Shown here: positions 42,885-52,776 of the stretch, piece by piece
How positions within the stretch are numbered: position 1 is the first letter of the stretch
How the letters are laid out: every line of letters starts with the position of its first letter
NCBI GenBank assembly: GCA_023390175.1
Contig: JAEWDK010000006.1
Coordinates: forward strand, 310,001 to 374,000
Reading direction: 5' to 3'
Length of the DNA stretch: 64,000 bases
Source of the DNA: Bacillota bacterium
GTDB taxonomy: Bacteria; Bacillota; Clostridia; Oscillospirales; Acutalibacteraceae
The notes under the pieces: model-generated
Databases searched by the model: none
Seen by the model: the letters and a program-made list of their open reading frames with translations, nothing else
What the model was told of the DNA's origin: nothing
Made by a program: the position numbers and the translations under genes

Positions 42885-43181
42885 TTTCATAAATTTTTTG
42901 TATTTTCCGAAAGTTTCGTTAAAAATTTTTTTTATTGCTTATACTATAAGAAGATAATAAGTCCCTCAGATGAGGATTTTCATTATTAGTATCCTTGAAA
43001 TTGTCGCCTGTAATGGGCGACTTTTTCAATGTTAGACAAACAAGCCGTACAGCGGCAGTTATTGGCATCTCTTCGGGGGTGCTTTTCCTTTGCCTTCTTT
43101 TAGCGGGGCGGCTGCAAGGAGCGACGCACGCCACCGGATTTCTGCAGCATATGTTCGCTCAAAAATATTTTTACAAGTCTA
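42885..43181. other. Intergenic stretch with a short transcript candidate
   Basis: TATACT at about 42938-42943 could be a -10, and GTCGCC-TGTAATG-GGCGAC-TTTTT (42999-43027) is a good terminator, so a roughly 80-nt RNA is possible. A frame after it (43013-43204) has one hydrophobic stretch (TAAVIGISSGVLFLCLLLAGRL) but no ribosome site. Confidence 0.35.
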
Positions 43182-43229
43182 TTGACCGAATCGGTTTATC
43201 GTGATATGCTAGTGAAAACCGAATCGGTC
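43182..43229 (+). promoter_or_regulatory. Promoter and paired operators of the tetR-ABC unit
   Basis: TTGACC (43182-43187), 17-bp spacer, TATGCT (43205-43210). GACCGAATCGGTTT (43184-43197) over the -35 and AAACCGAATCGGTC (43216-43229) just after the -10 are near-exact inverted copies, each containing the palindrome CCGAATCGG. This fits a TetR repressor binding as two dimers. Confidence 0.78.
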
Positions 43230-43252
43230 GATGAGCTTGTGAGGTGATTTAT

Positions 43253-43867
43253 TTGGAGAAATTTTTAAATTTACCCATGGAAAAACAAAATGCAATTATT
43301 GATGCCGCTTTAATATCCTTTGGCACGAACGGATATAAAAAATCGTCGGTAAGCGACATTGCCGCAGCTGCCGGAATTTCAAAAGCAATGGTGTTCCATT
43401 ATTTCGGTACGAAAAAAGCGCTGTATCTTTATTTGACTGAATTATCCGGCAATCTTCTGATGAATGAAATCAATGAAAAATTTGACAGCGGCGTCACGGA
43501 TTTTTTTGAACGGATTCGGCTTGCAACGGATATAAAAGTTTCGGTTCTAAAAAAGCACCCTGCGCTCCTTTCTTTTTGCAACAGCATGTATTTTGAAAGC
43601 GATGATGAGGTGAAAGCTGACATCCAGGCCCTACTGGTAAAAGGGGAAGGGTTTAGAAGAAAAATTGCTTTTGAAGGCATGGATGTTTCAAAATTTAAAG
43701 ACGGAATTGACCCAAAGCTTGTGATGAAAATGCTTGTTTGGTTCGGGGAAGGGTTTATCAGTGAATTCCCGAATCGAGCATATGATCTGGAAGCCTTATG
43801 CAATGAATTTGATCAATGCATCAATTTACTGAAAAACAATTTTTACAAAGCGGAATGTCTTTCATAA
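43253..43867 (+). CDS. TetR/AcrR family repressor
   Basis: 204 residues from TTG 43253 (GAGGTGA five bases upstream). HTH at residues 9-55 (AIIDAALISFGTNGYKKSSVSDIAAAAGISKAMVFHYFGTKKALY); the C-terminal ligand domain is variable. It lies upstream of an ABC exporter operon and downstream of two near-identical operators, so it probably represses itself and the transporter until a drug or metabolite binds. Confidence 0.9.
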   Translation: MEKFLNLPMEKQNAIIDAALISFGTNGYKKSSVSDIAAAAGISKAMVFHYFGTKKALYLYLTELSGNLLMNEINEKFDSGVTDFFERIRLATDIKVSVLKKHPALLSFCNSMYFESDDEVKADIQALLVKGEGFRRKIAFEGMDVSKFKDGIDPKLVMKMLVWFGEGFISEFPNRAYDLEALCNEFDQCINLLKNNFYKAECLS

Positions 43868-44052
43868 ATCCAATTGCATTTTAAATCCTTAACCGGAGAA
43901 CAGAGCCGACCGGTTTGAATTTGATTGGAAGCCCCACGCGTTATAAGATAAAGCGTTTCACTTTAACTGATGGTTGACTTTCGCCGGCGGAATACAGCGA
44001 GTCAATTGATTGATTAAACTGTCTTTTCATAAAATTATAGGAGGGTATATCC

Positions 44053-44943
44053 ATGAGCGTCATTGAAATTAAAAACCTTACAAAAAATTACGGCAAATCA
44101 AGGGGTATTATCGATGTGAGCCTTACGGTCGAGCAGGGCGAAATTTTCGGGTTCATCGGCCCGAACGGGGCCGGAAAATCCACAACAATTCGAACGCTGC
44201 TGGGGCTTATCCGCCCCACAAGCGGCAGTGCTGAAATCTTTGGGAAAAGCTGTACCGCAAATCCCGAAGTGCGCAGGGAAGTGGGTTACTTGCCCAGCGA
44301 GGTGTTTTATTACGACGGGATGCGGGTCATTGATTTACTGAAATACTCGGCAAGCTTTTATAAAAAGGACTGCACAAAGCGGATACACGAGCTTGCGGAG
44401 ATTATGGACCTGGATTTGAAAAAGAAGATAGACGACCTTTCGTTCGGCAATAAGAAAAAGGTCGGTATCGTACAGGGCCTGATACATGAACCAAAACTCA
44501 TCATACTCGACGAGCCCACAAGCGGCCTTGACCCGCTTATGCAGCAGAAATTCTTTGAATTGATCGCTGCGGAAAATAAAAAAGGCGCCACGGTTTTCTT
44601 ATCGTCCCATATTCTGAGTGAGGTTCAGAAGATGTGTGAACGCGTCGCTCTCATTAAGGACGGGAGAATCATTAAGCTGGAAAAGATAAGCACCCTGCAG
44701 GAAAACAATTTTAAACGGATTAAGATTGACGCTCCGTCAAATCTTGACCGGGTTTTTTCGGGGATGGCAGGCATCAGCAAAATGGAGAACGACGGCAGGA
44801 CGATAAGCTTTTTGTTCAAGGGCGATATCAATAAAATCATAAGAAAGCTTGCGGAGGCCGATATTTCAAATCTATCCATCGACGAGCCGGATCTTGAAGA
44901 GATATTCATGCATTATTACGCGAAGGAGAATGAAACGGTATGA
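44053..44943 (+). CDS. ABC transporter ATP-binding protein
   Basis: 296 residues. Walker A GPNGAGKST (about residues 37-45), signature-type DLSFGNKKKVGIVQGL, Walker B LIILDEPTSGLDP and switch His in FLSSHILSE. The C-terminal 75 residues are the usual extension of drug and bacitracin-type exporters. It energises the two permeases that follow; the start of the first overlaps its stop by 4 bp. Confidence 0.94.
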   Translation: MSVIEIKNLTKNYGKSRGIIDVSLTVEQGEIFGFIGPNGAGKSTTIRTLLGLIRPTSGSAEIFGKSCTANPEVRREVGYLPSEVFYYDGMRVIDLLKYSASFYKKDCTKRIHELAEIMDLDLKKKIDDLSFGNKKKVGIVQGLIHEPKLIILDEPTSGLDPLMQQKFFELIAAENKKGATVFLSSHILSEVQKMCERVALIKDGRIIKLEKISTLQENNFKRIKIDAPSNLDRVFSGMAGISKMENDGRTISFLFKGDINKIIRKLAEADISNLSIDEPDLEEIFMHYYAKENETV

Positions 44944-45740
44944 ATATGTATCTGCACGAGCTCAGGTCAATGCGCAAATCGGCAATGATATGGGTCAGCT
45001 CCATGATTGCAATCGCAGCATTATATTTATCCCTGTATCCCGGCCTGGCAAACGACGCGGCCGGGTTCAAAAAGATGATGGGCGGCTACCCCCCGTCCGT
45101 AAGGGCGATGCTGGGTGTTTCGCTTGACAGCGTCACTTCGCTTTCAGGCTTTTATTCCATGGTAATCACATTTGTTGTGCTCTGCGGCGCAATTCAGGCA
45201 ATGAACCTCGGCGTGTCCGTCCTTTCAAAGGAAACCCGGGAGCGGACGGCCGATTTTCTGCTTGTTAAGCCCGTTTCCCGTGCCGCCATTGTAAACGCCA
45301 AGCTTTTGGCGTCGCTTACCGTGCTGTTGGCGACAGACATACTTTACGGCGCAGCGGCCTCCGTTCTTGTCTCCATTGTAAAACAGTCGGACTACAGCGC
45401 AAAAGTCTTTTTCATGCTCAACCTTACACTGCTTTTCATTCAGCTTATTTTCTTTGCAATCGGGCTGGGTGTTTCGGTGTTCTTTCAGAAGATTAAATCC
45501 GTGCTCCCGATTTCGCTCGGAACAGTCTTTGGATTCTATATTGTCGGGGCGCTGATTGCCACTGACAAAACGGACGGAAGCCGGTTTATTTCACCGTTCC
45601 AATATTTCGACAACAGTTATATTATAAAAAATTCAAGCTACGAGGCTCCATACCTGATTGCGGGCGCCGTCATTGTTGTTGCGGCAATCGCCGCCGCTTA
45701 TTTTATCTATTGCAGAAAAGACATTCACGCGGTGAGCTGA
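44940..45740 (+). CDS. ABC-2 type permease 1
   Basis: 266 residues, six hydrophobic segments. The pattern is that of the ABC-2 permease with an ERTADFLLVKPVSRAAIVNAKL cytoplasmic loop shared with the next gene. ATGA overlap with the ATPase gene. Exporter half; substrate unknown. Confidence 0.88.
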   Translation: MNMYLHELRSMRKSAMIWVSSMIAIAALYLSLYPGLANDAAGFKKMMGGYPPSVRAMLGVSLDSVTSLSGFYSMVITFVVLCGAIQAMNLGVSVLSKETRERTADFLLVKPVSRAAIVNAKLLASLTVLLATDILYGAAASVLVSIVKQSDYSAKVFFMLNLTLLFIQLIFFAIGLGVSVFFQKIKSVLPISLGTVFGFYIVGALIATDKTDGSRFISPFQYFDNSYIIKNSSYEAPYLIAGAVIVVAAIAAAYFIYCRKDIHAVS

Positions 45741-45776
45741 AACGCTCCGCAGCTTTGAATTAAAGGAGGTTTGACT

Positions 45777-46583
45777 ATGAATATGATTTTGAGGGAATTA
45801 AAGGCCAACAGAAAAGCACTGATCATATGGAGCGTCTGCATGTTTTTGCTTGTCCTAAGCGGAATGGCCAAATATACGGCCTATACGTCGGCAGCGGCGG
45901 GCGGGCCCTCCATTAACGAACTTTTAAATACAATGCCGGCTTCCATTCAGGCCCTGCTGGGATTTGGCTCGTTTGATGTTTCCACAATGGCAGGGTATTT
46001 TGCGATGCTGTTTATTTACATTGAGCTTACGGTAGCAATTCACGCCGCGCTGCTGGGCGCCGGCATCATTGCCAAGGAGGAACGCGACAAAACAACCGAA
46101 TACCTCATGGTAAAGCCGGTTTCAAGGCAGGCTGTCATAACAGCCAAGCTGATTGCCGCCCTGTTTAATGTCATCGTGATCAATATGATTACGCTTTTTT
46201 CATCGCTTGTCCTGGTCGCGGCCTATAACAAGGGGAAATCCATCGCCGGCGAAATAGGATTCATGTTTTTAAGCATGTTTCTGGTTCAGCTTATTTTTCT
46301 GTCACTGGGCGCGGTACTGGCAGCCTGCATGAGGAATCCGAAGGGTTCCGGCTCAATTGCCACGGGGATTTTATTAATTGCATACTTTGTATCCAGAATC
46401 ACAGATATGTCCGACAAGCTGAATATTCTTAACGTGATTTCACCCTTTAAATATTTTGACCTTGTTGAAATCGTAGCGGGCAATGGCTTGAATACCGGCG
46501 TCGTCTTACTGTCGCTTGCCCTGGTTGCCGCTTTTTTGGCCCTGACCTATGCTTTTTACCCAAAAAGGGATTTAAAAGTTTAA
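45777..46583 (+). CDS. ABC-2 type permease 2
   Basis: 268 residues from ATG 45777 (AAAGGAGG seven bases upstream). Paralogous to permease 1: same ERDKTTEYLMVKPVSRQAVITAKL loop and six membrane segments. The pair probably forms a heterodimeric channel with the ATPase. Ends at a terminator. Confidence 0.88.
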   Translation: MNMILRELKANRKALIIWSVCMFLLVLSGMAKYTAYTSAAAGGPSINELLNTMPASIQALLGFGSFDVSTMAGYFAMLFIYIELTVAIHAALLGAGIIAKEERDKTTEYLMVKPVSRQAVITAKLIAALFNVIVINMITLFSSLVLVAAYNKGKSIAGEIGFMFLSMFLVQLIFLSLGAVLAACMRNPKGSGSIATGILLIAYFVSRITDMSDKLNILNVISPFKYFDLVEIVAGNGLNTGVVLLSLALVAAFLALTYAFYPKRDLKV

Positions 46584-46617
46584 TTCCTCGGCATCAAATG
46601 TAAATGCCTGTTAAAAA

Positions 46618-46656
46618 AATAAGAACAGCCGGAAACGGCTGTTCTTATTTTTTCTT
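46618..46656 (+). terminator. Terminator of the tetR-ABC operon
   Basis: AATAAGAACAGCC-GGAAA-GGCTGTTCTTATTTTTT. Confidence 0.9.
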
Positions 46657-46735
46657 TAAGATGATTTTTCATTCTCCTGAATTTGATTCAACGAATAACC
46701 AATAAAGCCCGTGGCTTTACCTGATTACAAATGGG

Positions 46736-48397
46736 TTAAGCCTCCTTGCAGATGTCTTTCCATGAAATTTTAAAGCTTATCTTCCACAGGATGACTGACG
46801 CTGCTAACGATACTCCTATATTGATTACAATGCCAAACGGGAAAAAAGTAAACACATAGTGTACTGCGGCTAAAAGGCCGCATAAGCCAAACGAAAGGAA
46901 TACCATGCCCGTGTTGCCGCCGTTTTGGGCGGATTCAAAATCCTTGTAAAAAGGCAATTCTTTTTTTGAAAAACGGAAAATCGTGAGTATCAGCACAAGT
47001 ATATTGATAAAGATCAAAACCAAATCAGGGAGGATTCTAAAGCCGAAAATAACTGAAAAAATTAAGCCGGCAGACAAATAAATCGGGATAATGTATTTGC
47101 ACAGAAATCCTTTTAATGCACCCTTTAATACGACGGAAGGATTGTCAATCGGCAAAGCCTTGTAAATCCATGCACCCCTGTAATTTTCACTTGCACTGAT
47201 CATCATAAACAGCGAGGGGAAAAAGGCTGCCGAAAAATACAGGTACAGGTAATACTTTCCCTGCCTGATTGCCGCAAATGTATCCGCTGACAACGGTTCT
47301 CTTCCCAAAATGCTGAAAAATAAAATAAACGGCATGATTACCGAAAGGGCAAGGCTTGGGTAGACCTTGAGCTTTAATTTTCTTTCATTGGACAGCATTT
47401 GCTGTGTGAACCTGAAAAAAAGCTTCTCAATCCGATTAAAGCAAATTATGCCGGCAGCACTCCGCTGGAGCGACCTTCTCTTCATTACGCTGCTTCCGGA
47501 GCTTCTGCTCAGCTTCTGCAGATTCCTTTCAAAACGGGGTGCGACAACCTTAACATACAAAGTCATTGTAATGATTGGAATAATGATTCCAACAAGGCTC
47601 AGTAAAACGTAGTATAAATTAAAATTATGCTCCATCAAAAGGATGAACGGAGCCGCAAACCACGTTGACGGCAGAAAGACATTCCACCATTGCGGGGTAA
47701 AGCCAATGTTCAGATTTGAAAAATCAAATATCCTTCCGATAAACTGATACATCACAGTCATAAAAATTGTAAGAACGATTTGAAAGCCGTTTATAATATC
47801 TTTTAGTTTTTCTCCGCTGAAAAAAGTAAGAATTGCATAATAAAGAAGAGATGTGAGTAAAATTACAAAGCCACAGATCAGCACAATTTCAGCCAGGAAC
47901 ACAAGGAAAAACCAGAATCCGTACCGTATCAGTCCGATCATAAGCGAGCCGCCGGATAAGGCCACGGTGATTCCAAACAGATACACAACAATATGAATCA
48001 GCTTTGCCGCACTTAATGTCCGAGCGTCCACCGGCCTGGGCAAAAGAATGTTTTTATCGTTCACATCCAAAAGGACGGAAGAAAAATCCGAAATCATGGT
48101 GGTCATAATCATAAAGATCAACATGCCGATTATAATGTTCATTTTGAAAAACAGGGAAAATGACGGCAGCATGAATATTCCGATAAAAAGGCCGATGAGC
48201 GCGTAAAGAAATAAGGACATCAGGGAAGAACTTTTTGATTCGGAATTTTTTCCGTTCATCATGATTGTGGGAACTCTTCGCTCATCCATAACAAACTTTA
48301 TCTGCAAAATTTTTCTCATCATGGGGTAATTAATCCCCAAAGAGTTAAAAACAGGCTTTACCTTGTCGAGTAATTTTAAAATAAAAGAATGTTTCAT
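46736..48397 (-). CDS. Large ABC exporter permease
   Basis: 553 residues with about twelve hydrophobic segments in two similar halves, and a basic cytoplasmic region around residue 290-345 (FERNLQKLSRSSGSSVMKRR). Starts 1 bp after the ATPase gene upstream, so it is the membrane partner of that ATPase. Resembles the putative ABC-exporter permeases of Firmicutes; substrate unknown. Confidence 0.82.
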   Translation of the reverse strand: MKHSFILKLLDKVKPVFNSLGINYPMMRKILQIKFVMDERRVPTIMMNGKNSESKSSSLMSLFLYALIGLFIGIFMLPSFSLFFKMNIIIGMLIFMIMTTMISDFSSVLLDVNDKNILLPRPVDARTLSAAKLIHIVVYLFGITVALSGGSLMIGLIRYGFWFFLVFLAEIVLICGFVILLTSLLYYAILTFFSGEKLKDIINGFQIVLTIFMTVMYQFIGRIFDFSNLNIGFTPQWWNVFLPSTWFAAPFILLMEHNFNLYYVLLSLVGIIIPIITMTLYVKVVAPRFERNLQKLSRSSGSSVMKRRSLQRSAAGIICFNRIEKLFFRFTQQMLSNERKLKLKVYPSLALSVIMPFILFFSILGREPLSADTFAAIRQGKYYLYLYFSAAFFPSLFMMISASENYRGAWIYKALPIDNPSVVLKGALKGFLCKYIIPIYLSAGLIFSVIFGFRILPDLVLIFINILVLILTIFRFSKKELPFYKDFESAQNGGNTGMVFLSFGLCGLLAAVHYVFTFFPFGIVINIGVSLAASVILWKISFKISWKDICKEA

Positions 48398-48398
48398 T

Positions 48399-49187
48399 TT
48401 ATCCCTCTTTCAAGACGGAAATAAATGAATGCGCAATTTCCTTATACTGATTAAATCCGGTCAGCTGGTTGAAAATATCCTCAAGGGAACCTTCGCTGCA
48501 TTTTTTCTGCAGCTCGGGAAACGTGCCGTCGGCTACAATTTCACCGTTATTAATCAGAATGATCCGGTCGCTTATTTTTTCAACAATCTCCATAATGTGG
48601 GAAGAGTAGAAGATTGTTTTTCCCTGCGCCGCAAGCTCGGTGATAATTTCTTTAAAAACCATAACACTGTTTGCGTCCAGTCCGCTTAACGGCTCGTCAA
48701 AAAATAAAATATCGGGATTATGCAGCAAACTTGCGATAATCAGCACCTTTTGCTTCATGCCCTTTGAAAACGAAGAAATTCTGGAGGTATAAACTTCACC
48801 GATACCGAACAGGGACATTAGTTTTTTTGCTTTGCTGTCAACGGTATCGAAATCCATGCCGTAGATTTCCCCGATGAAAGTAAGATACTCCTGTGCGGTA
48901 AGGCTGTCGTACATCTCGGCTGTTTCAGGAACATAACCGATTCTCTTTTTATACTCAATGCTTCCCGTCGATATATCTTCGCCAAAAACCCGGACTTCAC
49001 CCCGGAATCCTTCCAGAATACCCAGCAAAATTTTTACGGTTGTACTTTTTCCGGCTCCGTTAGGCCCAATATAGCCAATAATTTGCCCGCCCTGTATTTC
49101 CAGATTGATTCCCTTCAAAACCTCCTTGTCCCCATAGTTCATTCTAAGCCCTTTCATAGAAACCACTGATTCGCTTTGTGAATTCAT
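48399..49187 (-). CDS. ABC transporter ATP-binding protein
   Basis: 262 residues from ATG 49187 (GGGAGG eight bases upstream). Walker A GPNGAGKST, signature FSKGMKQKVLI, Walker B ILFFDEPLSGLD, switch His YSSHIME. Cotranscribed with the 553-residue permease. The 312-bp upstream region has a perfect 16-bp palindrome CCTTAAAATTTTAAGG (49272-49287) and an ATTCTTTA/TAAAGAAT dyad (about 49331-49359), possible operators. Confidence 0.93.
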   Translation of the reverse strand: MNSQSESVVSMKGLRMNYGDKEVLKGINLEIQGGQIIGYIGPNGAGKSTTVKILLGILEGFRGEVRVFGEDISTGSIEYKKRIGYVPETAEMYDSLTAQEYLTFIGEIYGMDFDTVDSKAKKLMSLFGIGEVYTSRISSFSKGMKQKVLIIASLLHNPDILFFDEPLSGLDANSVMVFKEIITELAAQGKTIFYSSHIMEIVEKISDRIILINNGEIVADGTFPELQKKCSEGSLEDIFNQLTGFNQYKEIAHSFISVLKEG

Positions 49188-49499
49188 GTGTGAATCCTCC
49201 CGGTTTAAAGATTTTATCTTCATTTATGTGTATTCGGCGTGGCTGCTGCTGAAGCTGACAGATCAATATAACCTTAAAATTTTAAGGACTGTTTTTTAAA
49301 TTGATATTGTATAAACTAATTGTAGTATAATATTCTTTAAAAAATATTTTTATAAAGAATTAAAACGGCGATGTGCTTTTTATTCTTTATAAGACACTTA
49401 ATTGTTTCAATAGCCGCCTGGGGTGACAGATTCCAGACTTTTGGGTTTAGCCCCATACGCCGGCCACAATTTTGTGATAAAGCGGTACAGCCTAAAAAT

Positions 49500-50651
49500 T
49501 TATAGGCCATCCCAGTCTTTCAGCACGTTTTCGGCGAGTTTTGCAAAATAGGCGGCTGTAACGATCAGTGCATCTTCATTCAGTCTGAACAGCGGACTGT
49601 GCCACTCCTGCGGGCCGTCCACACCCATCCACACGAAAAAGCCGGGCACCTTTTCCTGAAAATACGCAAAGTCCTCACCGCCGAACATTTGCTCACCCTC
49701 AACGACAGCCAAACCCTGCTCCCGCGCAGTGGCCGTTACAATACCCGTGAAGCGCGCGTCGTTGTTTACCATAGGCAGGCGCTCATCCCATACAAATGTC
49801 GCCTTGGCACCCATAGCAGCCGCCATTTGTTCGGAAATCTGTTTTATAAGCTGAGGTATTTTTGCGCGGACGTCCTTTTGAAACGTGCGCACAGTACCTT
49901 CAAGCTCAGCCTGCTCGGGAATTACATTCCATGTGTTGCCGGACGTGAACCGTGTAATGCTGATGACCGCATTGTCAAATGAATTCAGACGGCGGCTGAC
50001 GATGGATTGCAGTGCCATAACAATTTGACTTGCAACAACGATCGGATCAATGCAGTTTTGGGGCATGGCGGCATGGCCGCCCACACCCGTTACAGTGATA
50101 ACAAAGCGGTCAACGCTGGCCATAAGCGCGCCGGGGCGTACGCCGACGGTGCCCACAGGCAGGTTTGGCCGGTTATGGCAGCCAAAAATGGCCTGCACTC
50201 CGTCCAGCAGGCCGTGCTGCACTGTCCATTGTGCTCCGTGGGCATCCTCTTCCGCGGGCTGGAACAGCACCCGCACAGTACCCTTCAAATGCGATTTGCG
50301 CTCATTCAGCAGAATAGCCGCCCCGATCATCCCCGCGGTATGGAAATCGTGACCGCACGCGTGCATAACCCCCTCCGACTGCGACCGGTACGGCAGGCCG
50401 GTCTGTTCCCTGACAGGAAGCGCGTCAATATCGGCGCGCAGCATGATAACGGGGCCCGGCTGTTCCCCCGCGATCTCCGCTACGAGTCCTGTCTCAATGG
50501 GCATATTTAAAATTTTCACCCTGGCCTCGGTGAGCCATTTTTTGATGCGTTTCGTTGTTTCAAATTCCTGCATGGAGAGTTCCGGGTGCTCATGAAGCTC
50601 CCGGCGGTACGTGACGAGCTTTTTTTCTAATGATTCGGATGATATCGGCAT
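49500..50651 (-). CDS. M20 family amidohydrolase (N-acyl-amino-acid/peptide deacylase)
   Basis: 383 residues from ATG 50651 (GGAGG). M20D metallopeptidase: RRELHEHPELSMQEF, MLRADIDALP, metal ligands in HACGHDFHT, PAEEDAHGA, GCHNRP, VGGHAAMPQNCIDP and FGGEDFAYF. The family cleaves N-acyl or IAA-type amides in the cytoplasm; substrate not predictable. A second, diverged M20D enzyme lies at 56.5 kb. Confidence 0.92.
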   Translation of the reverse strand: MPISSESLEKKLVTYRRELHEHPELSMQEFETTKRIKKWLTEARVKILNMPIETGLVAEIAGEQPGPVIMLRADIDALPVREQTGLPYRSQSEGVMHACGHDFHTAGMIGAAILLNERKSHLKGTVRVLFQPAEEDAHGAQWTVQHGLLDGVQAIFGCHNRPNLPVGTVGVRPGALMASVDRFVITVTGVGGHAAMPQNCIDPIVVASQIVMALQSIVSRRLNSFDNAVISITRFTSGNTWNVIPEQAELEGTVRTFQKDVRAKIPQLIKQISEQMAAAMGAKATFVWDERLPMVNNDARFTGIVTATAREQGLAVVEGEQMFGGEDFAYFQEKVPGFFVWMGVDGPQEWHSPLFRLNEDALIVTAAYFAKLAENVLKDWDGL

Positions 50652-50763
50652 AATGCTTCCTCCAGTCAATTTCTGATTGATGCAGTATAAAATAAATCAA
50701 TATAAATTTAATCTATTATAGCACAGATGGGACGTTTCGCACCCGGTCTTTTTGCCTTACGAA

Positions 50764-50798
50764 AAAGCACCCGCCCTGTCATGGCAGAGCGGGTGCTT
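50764..50798 (-). terminator. Terminator of the 51-53.6 kb ABC operon
   Basis: AAGCACCCGC-14 nt-GCGGGTGCTT. Confidence 0.75.
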
Positions 50799-50937
50799 AC
50801 GACTGATTTCCGTTGGTTCCCCGAGCACAAGACGGGCTGGTACCTCTTCGTATCCATGAACCGCGGCGCTTCAGACTGGACGGAATGCTCAGGAACTTTC
50901 AGTAAATGGGATGTTATGTTTATTTTTCGGCGACAGG

Positions 50938-51948
50938 TTACTCCCGTTTTTTCCAGCTTTGATACAGAGCCGCAATGACCTCTTCAATCGGAGCTTTTTT
51001 TATCTCCACATTCTGCACGCCTGCAGTGCCGGAAAGCTCCGCGAGGATGGTGCGGATAGGCGTTGCTTCGCCGTCGAATGCATACTCGTGTATATTCGCT
51101 TCCGAAGAAACATACTCCATACAGTCAAAACGGAACGGGACTTCGGATCCCGCTGTAACCCGGATTCGCCCGATGGCACCCTGCGCTACGCGCAGCTCGT
51201 CAAAATTCCCGTCAAAGGCGATTTTTCCGGCGGAAAGCAGCACAATCCGGCGCGCCATTTCCTCCAGGTCATCCATGTCATGGCTTGTAACAACGATGGT
51301 GGTTCCCTTTTCCTTATTCAAAAGCTTTAGAAAATCAATCATCTGCCGTTTTGCCAGAACGTCCAGCCCGAGCGTCGGCTCGTCAAGAAAAATGATCTCC
51401 GGGTCGTGGAGCAGCATCATACCGAGGTCGGCGCGCATCCGCTGGCCAAGGCTCAGCTCACGGGAAAACGTGTGAAGAATATCCTTCAGGTCGAGCAGCT
51501 CGGTCACTAGGCGCAGGTTCTTTTCAAAAACGCTGTTCGGAATATTCCAGACTGTCTTTTTCCACTCATAGCTGGTAATGACCGGGTGATCCCACCAAAG
51601 CTCGGTACGCTGGCCGAACACAATGCCAATGCGGCTCATCAGCTTGACTCTGTCTTTTGCGGGGTCAAGCCCTAATACAGTAACATCGCCGGATGTCGGC
51701 TGCAAAATTCCGCACAGGATTTTGATTGTGGTGCTTTTCCCCGCGCCGTTCGCACCGGCATAGGCCACAAAGTCGCCTTTTTCAACGCGCAGGGTAATGC
51801 CGTCCAGCGCCCGCACTTCACGTTTTTCGGGTCTGATCAGATTTTTAAGAATGTCTTTTATTTTACCGGTTCTCTGCCACTGCGCATATAGCTTGGTAAC
51901 ATTATCGATGGCCAAAGCCGGTGTAGCGAATGCATCCTGATTTTTCAT
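50938..51948 (-). CDS. ABC transporter ATP-binding protein (ABC-2, YbhF/NatA-like)
   Basis: 336 residues from ATG 51948 (AAGGGGA site). Walker A AGANGAGKST, a long lead (KLYAQWQRTGKIKDILKNLIRPEKREVRALD) typical of the ABC-2 family with DUF990-like permeases, signature LSLGQRMRADLG, Walker B IIFLDEPTLGLD, switch TSHDMDD. It overlaps the end of the permease gene upstream by 47 bp, an unusually long coupling. Confidence 0.93.
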   Translation of the reverse strand: MKNQDAFATPALAIDNVTKLYAQWQRTGKIKDILKNLIRPEKREVRALDGITLRVEKGDFVAYAGANGAGKSTTIKILCGILQPTSGDVTVLGLDPAKDRVKLMSRIGIVFGQRTELWWDHPVITSYEWKKTVWNIPNSVFEKNLRLVTELLDLKDILHTFSRELSLGQRMRADLGMMLLHDPEIIFLDEPTLGLDVLAKRQMIDFLKLLNKEKGTTIVVTSHDMDDLEEMARRIVLLSAGKIAFDGNFDELRVAQGAIGRIRVTAGSEVPFRFDCMEYVSSEANIHEYAFDGEATPIRTILAELSGTAGVQNVEIKKAPIEEVIAALYQSWKKRE

Positions 51949-52744
51949 AATGATAAATCCCCTTTCGAAACAGGCAGGCAGCAATCGCAGTAAAGATTGC
52001 TGCAACAATAAATGTCAGTGTAAACGGCAGCCCTGCCGGAGTTTTGTTTAACAGTACGCTCGACGGAAACCATGCGGCTAAACCAACCGGAACAATGGTG
52101 CAGAATGCAGCTGCAGCGCGGGCGGAAAGGCCGCCAAGCGGATAAAGCTTAATATCGCTGAACAGCTCCATTACAACCATTGAAATTTCCTCCGCCGCAA
52201 CGGGTGCGAAAAACGCGGTGCACGAAACAATATATACTGAGGAAACGATAATCGCCAGCGAGCAAAGCTGGCTGAACACCAGCATGGCCAACCAGAGCGG
52301 TGTCACCGCAAGGCCGAGCTGCGAAACCGAAATTGCCAGCAGTGCAGCGCCGCAAATCAGTTTGCTGCTGCCGGAAAAGGGAACGAACCCCTGCGTCAAA
52401 AGCTGCATCCACAGGGGAAGCGGCTGAATCAGCATATGGTCAAGCTGGCCGCGGCCGATAACGCGGCTGATGTGCACCGTGTTGCTGCCGCCGAACAGCG
52501 CAAGCAAAACCCCGTCAATCAGCACGGCGTAGCCGCACATGAAAAGGATTTCCCGCGAAGTCATACCCCCGATACCGCCGAAGCGTACGCTGAGCAGCAG
52601 CACGGCACTCACGGAAGCCAGCGCGGCGACTGAATCGGCAAAAATCTGCAGCAGGCAGTAACGGGTATCGCGAAGGAGCCAAAGCAAATCCATCTTTGCG
52701 GAACGGCCAAACAGTTTAAAAATCATTTTGATCGATTGAAACAT
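51902..52744 (-). CDS. ABC-2 family permease (second subunit)
   Basis: 280 residues from ATG 52744, with GGGAGG upstream; longer in-frame extensions lack a ribosome site. Six hydrophobic segments; VRFGGIGGMTSREILFMCGY, GRGQLDHMLIQPLPLW and the C-terminal FRKGIYHYEKSG are typical of the permease that pairs with the YbhF-like ATPase. Second gene of a three-gene exporter. Confidence 0.87.
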   Translation of the reverse strand: MFQSIKMIFKLFGRSAKMDLLWLLRDTRYCLLQIFADSVAALASVSAVLLLSVRFGGIGGMTSREILFMCGYAVLIDGVLLALFGGSNTVHISRVIGRGQLDHMLIQPLPLWMQLLTQGFVPFSGSSKLICGAALLAISVSQLGLAVTPLWLAMLVFSQLCSLAIIVSSVYIVSCTAFFAPVAAEEISMVVMELFSDIKLYPLGGLSARAAAAFCTIVPVGLAAWFPSSVLLNKTPAGLPFTLTFIVAAIFTAIAACLFRKGIYHYEKSGCIRYTGFGHR

Positions 52745-52776
52745 TATGGAGATACCTCCCGGTTTAATTTTGAGAT

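Noticed and set aside
42995..43204. Short frame with one hydrophobic segment before the tetR promoter
   Set aside because: No ribosome site, starts within a terminator hairpin and runs into the tetR operator; recorded only as part of an intergenic entry.
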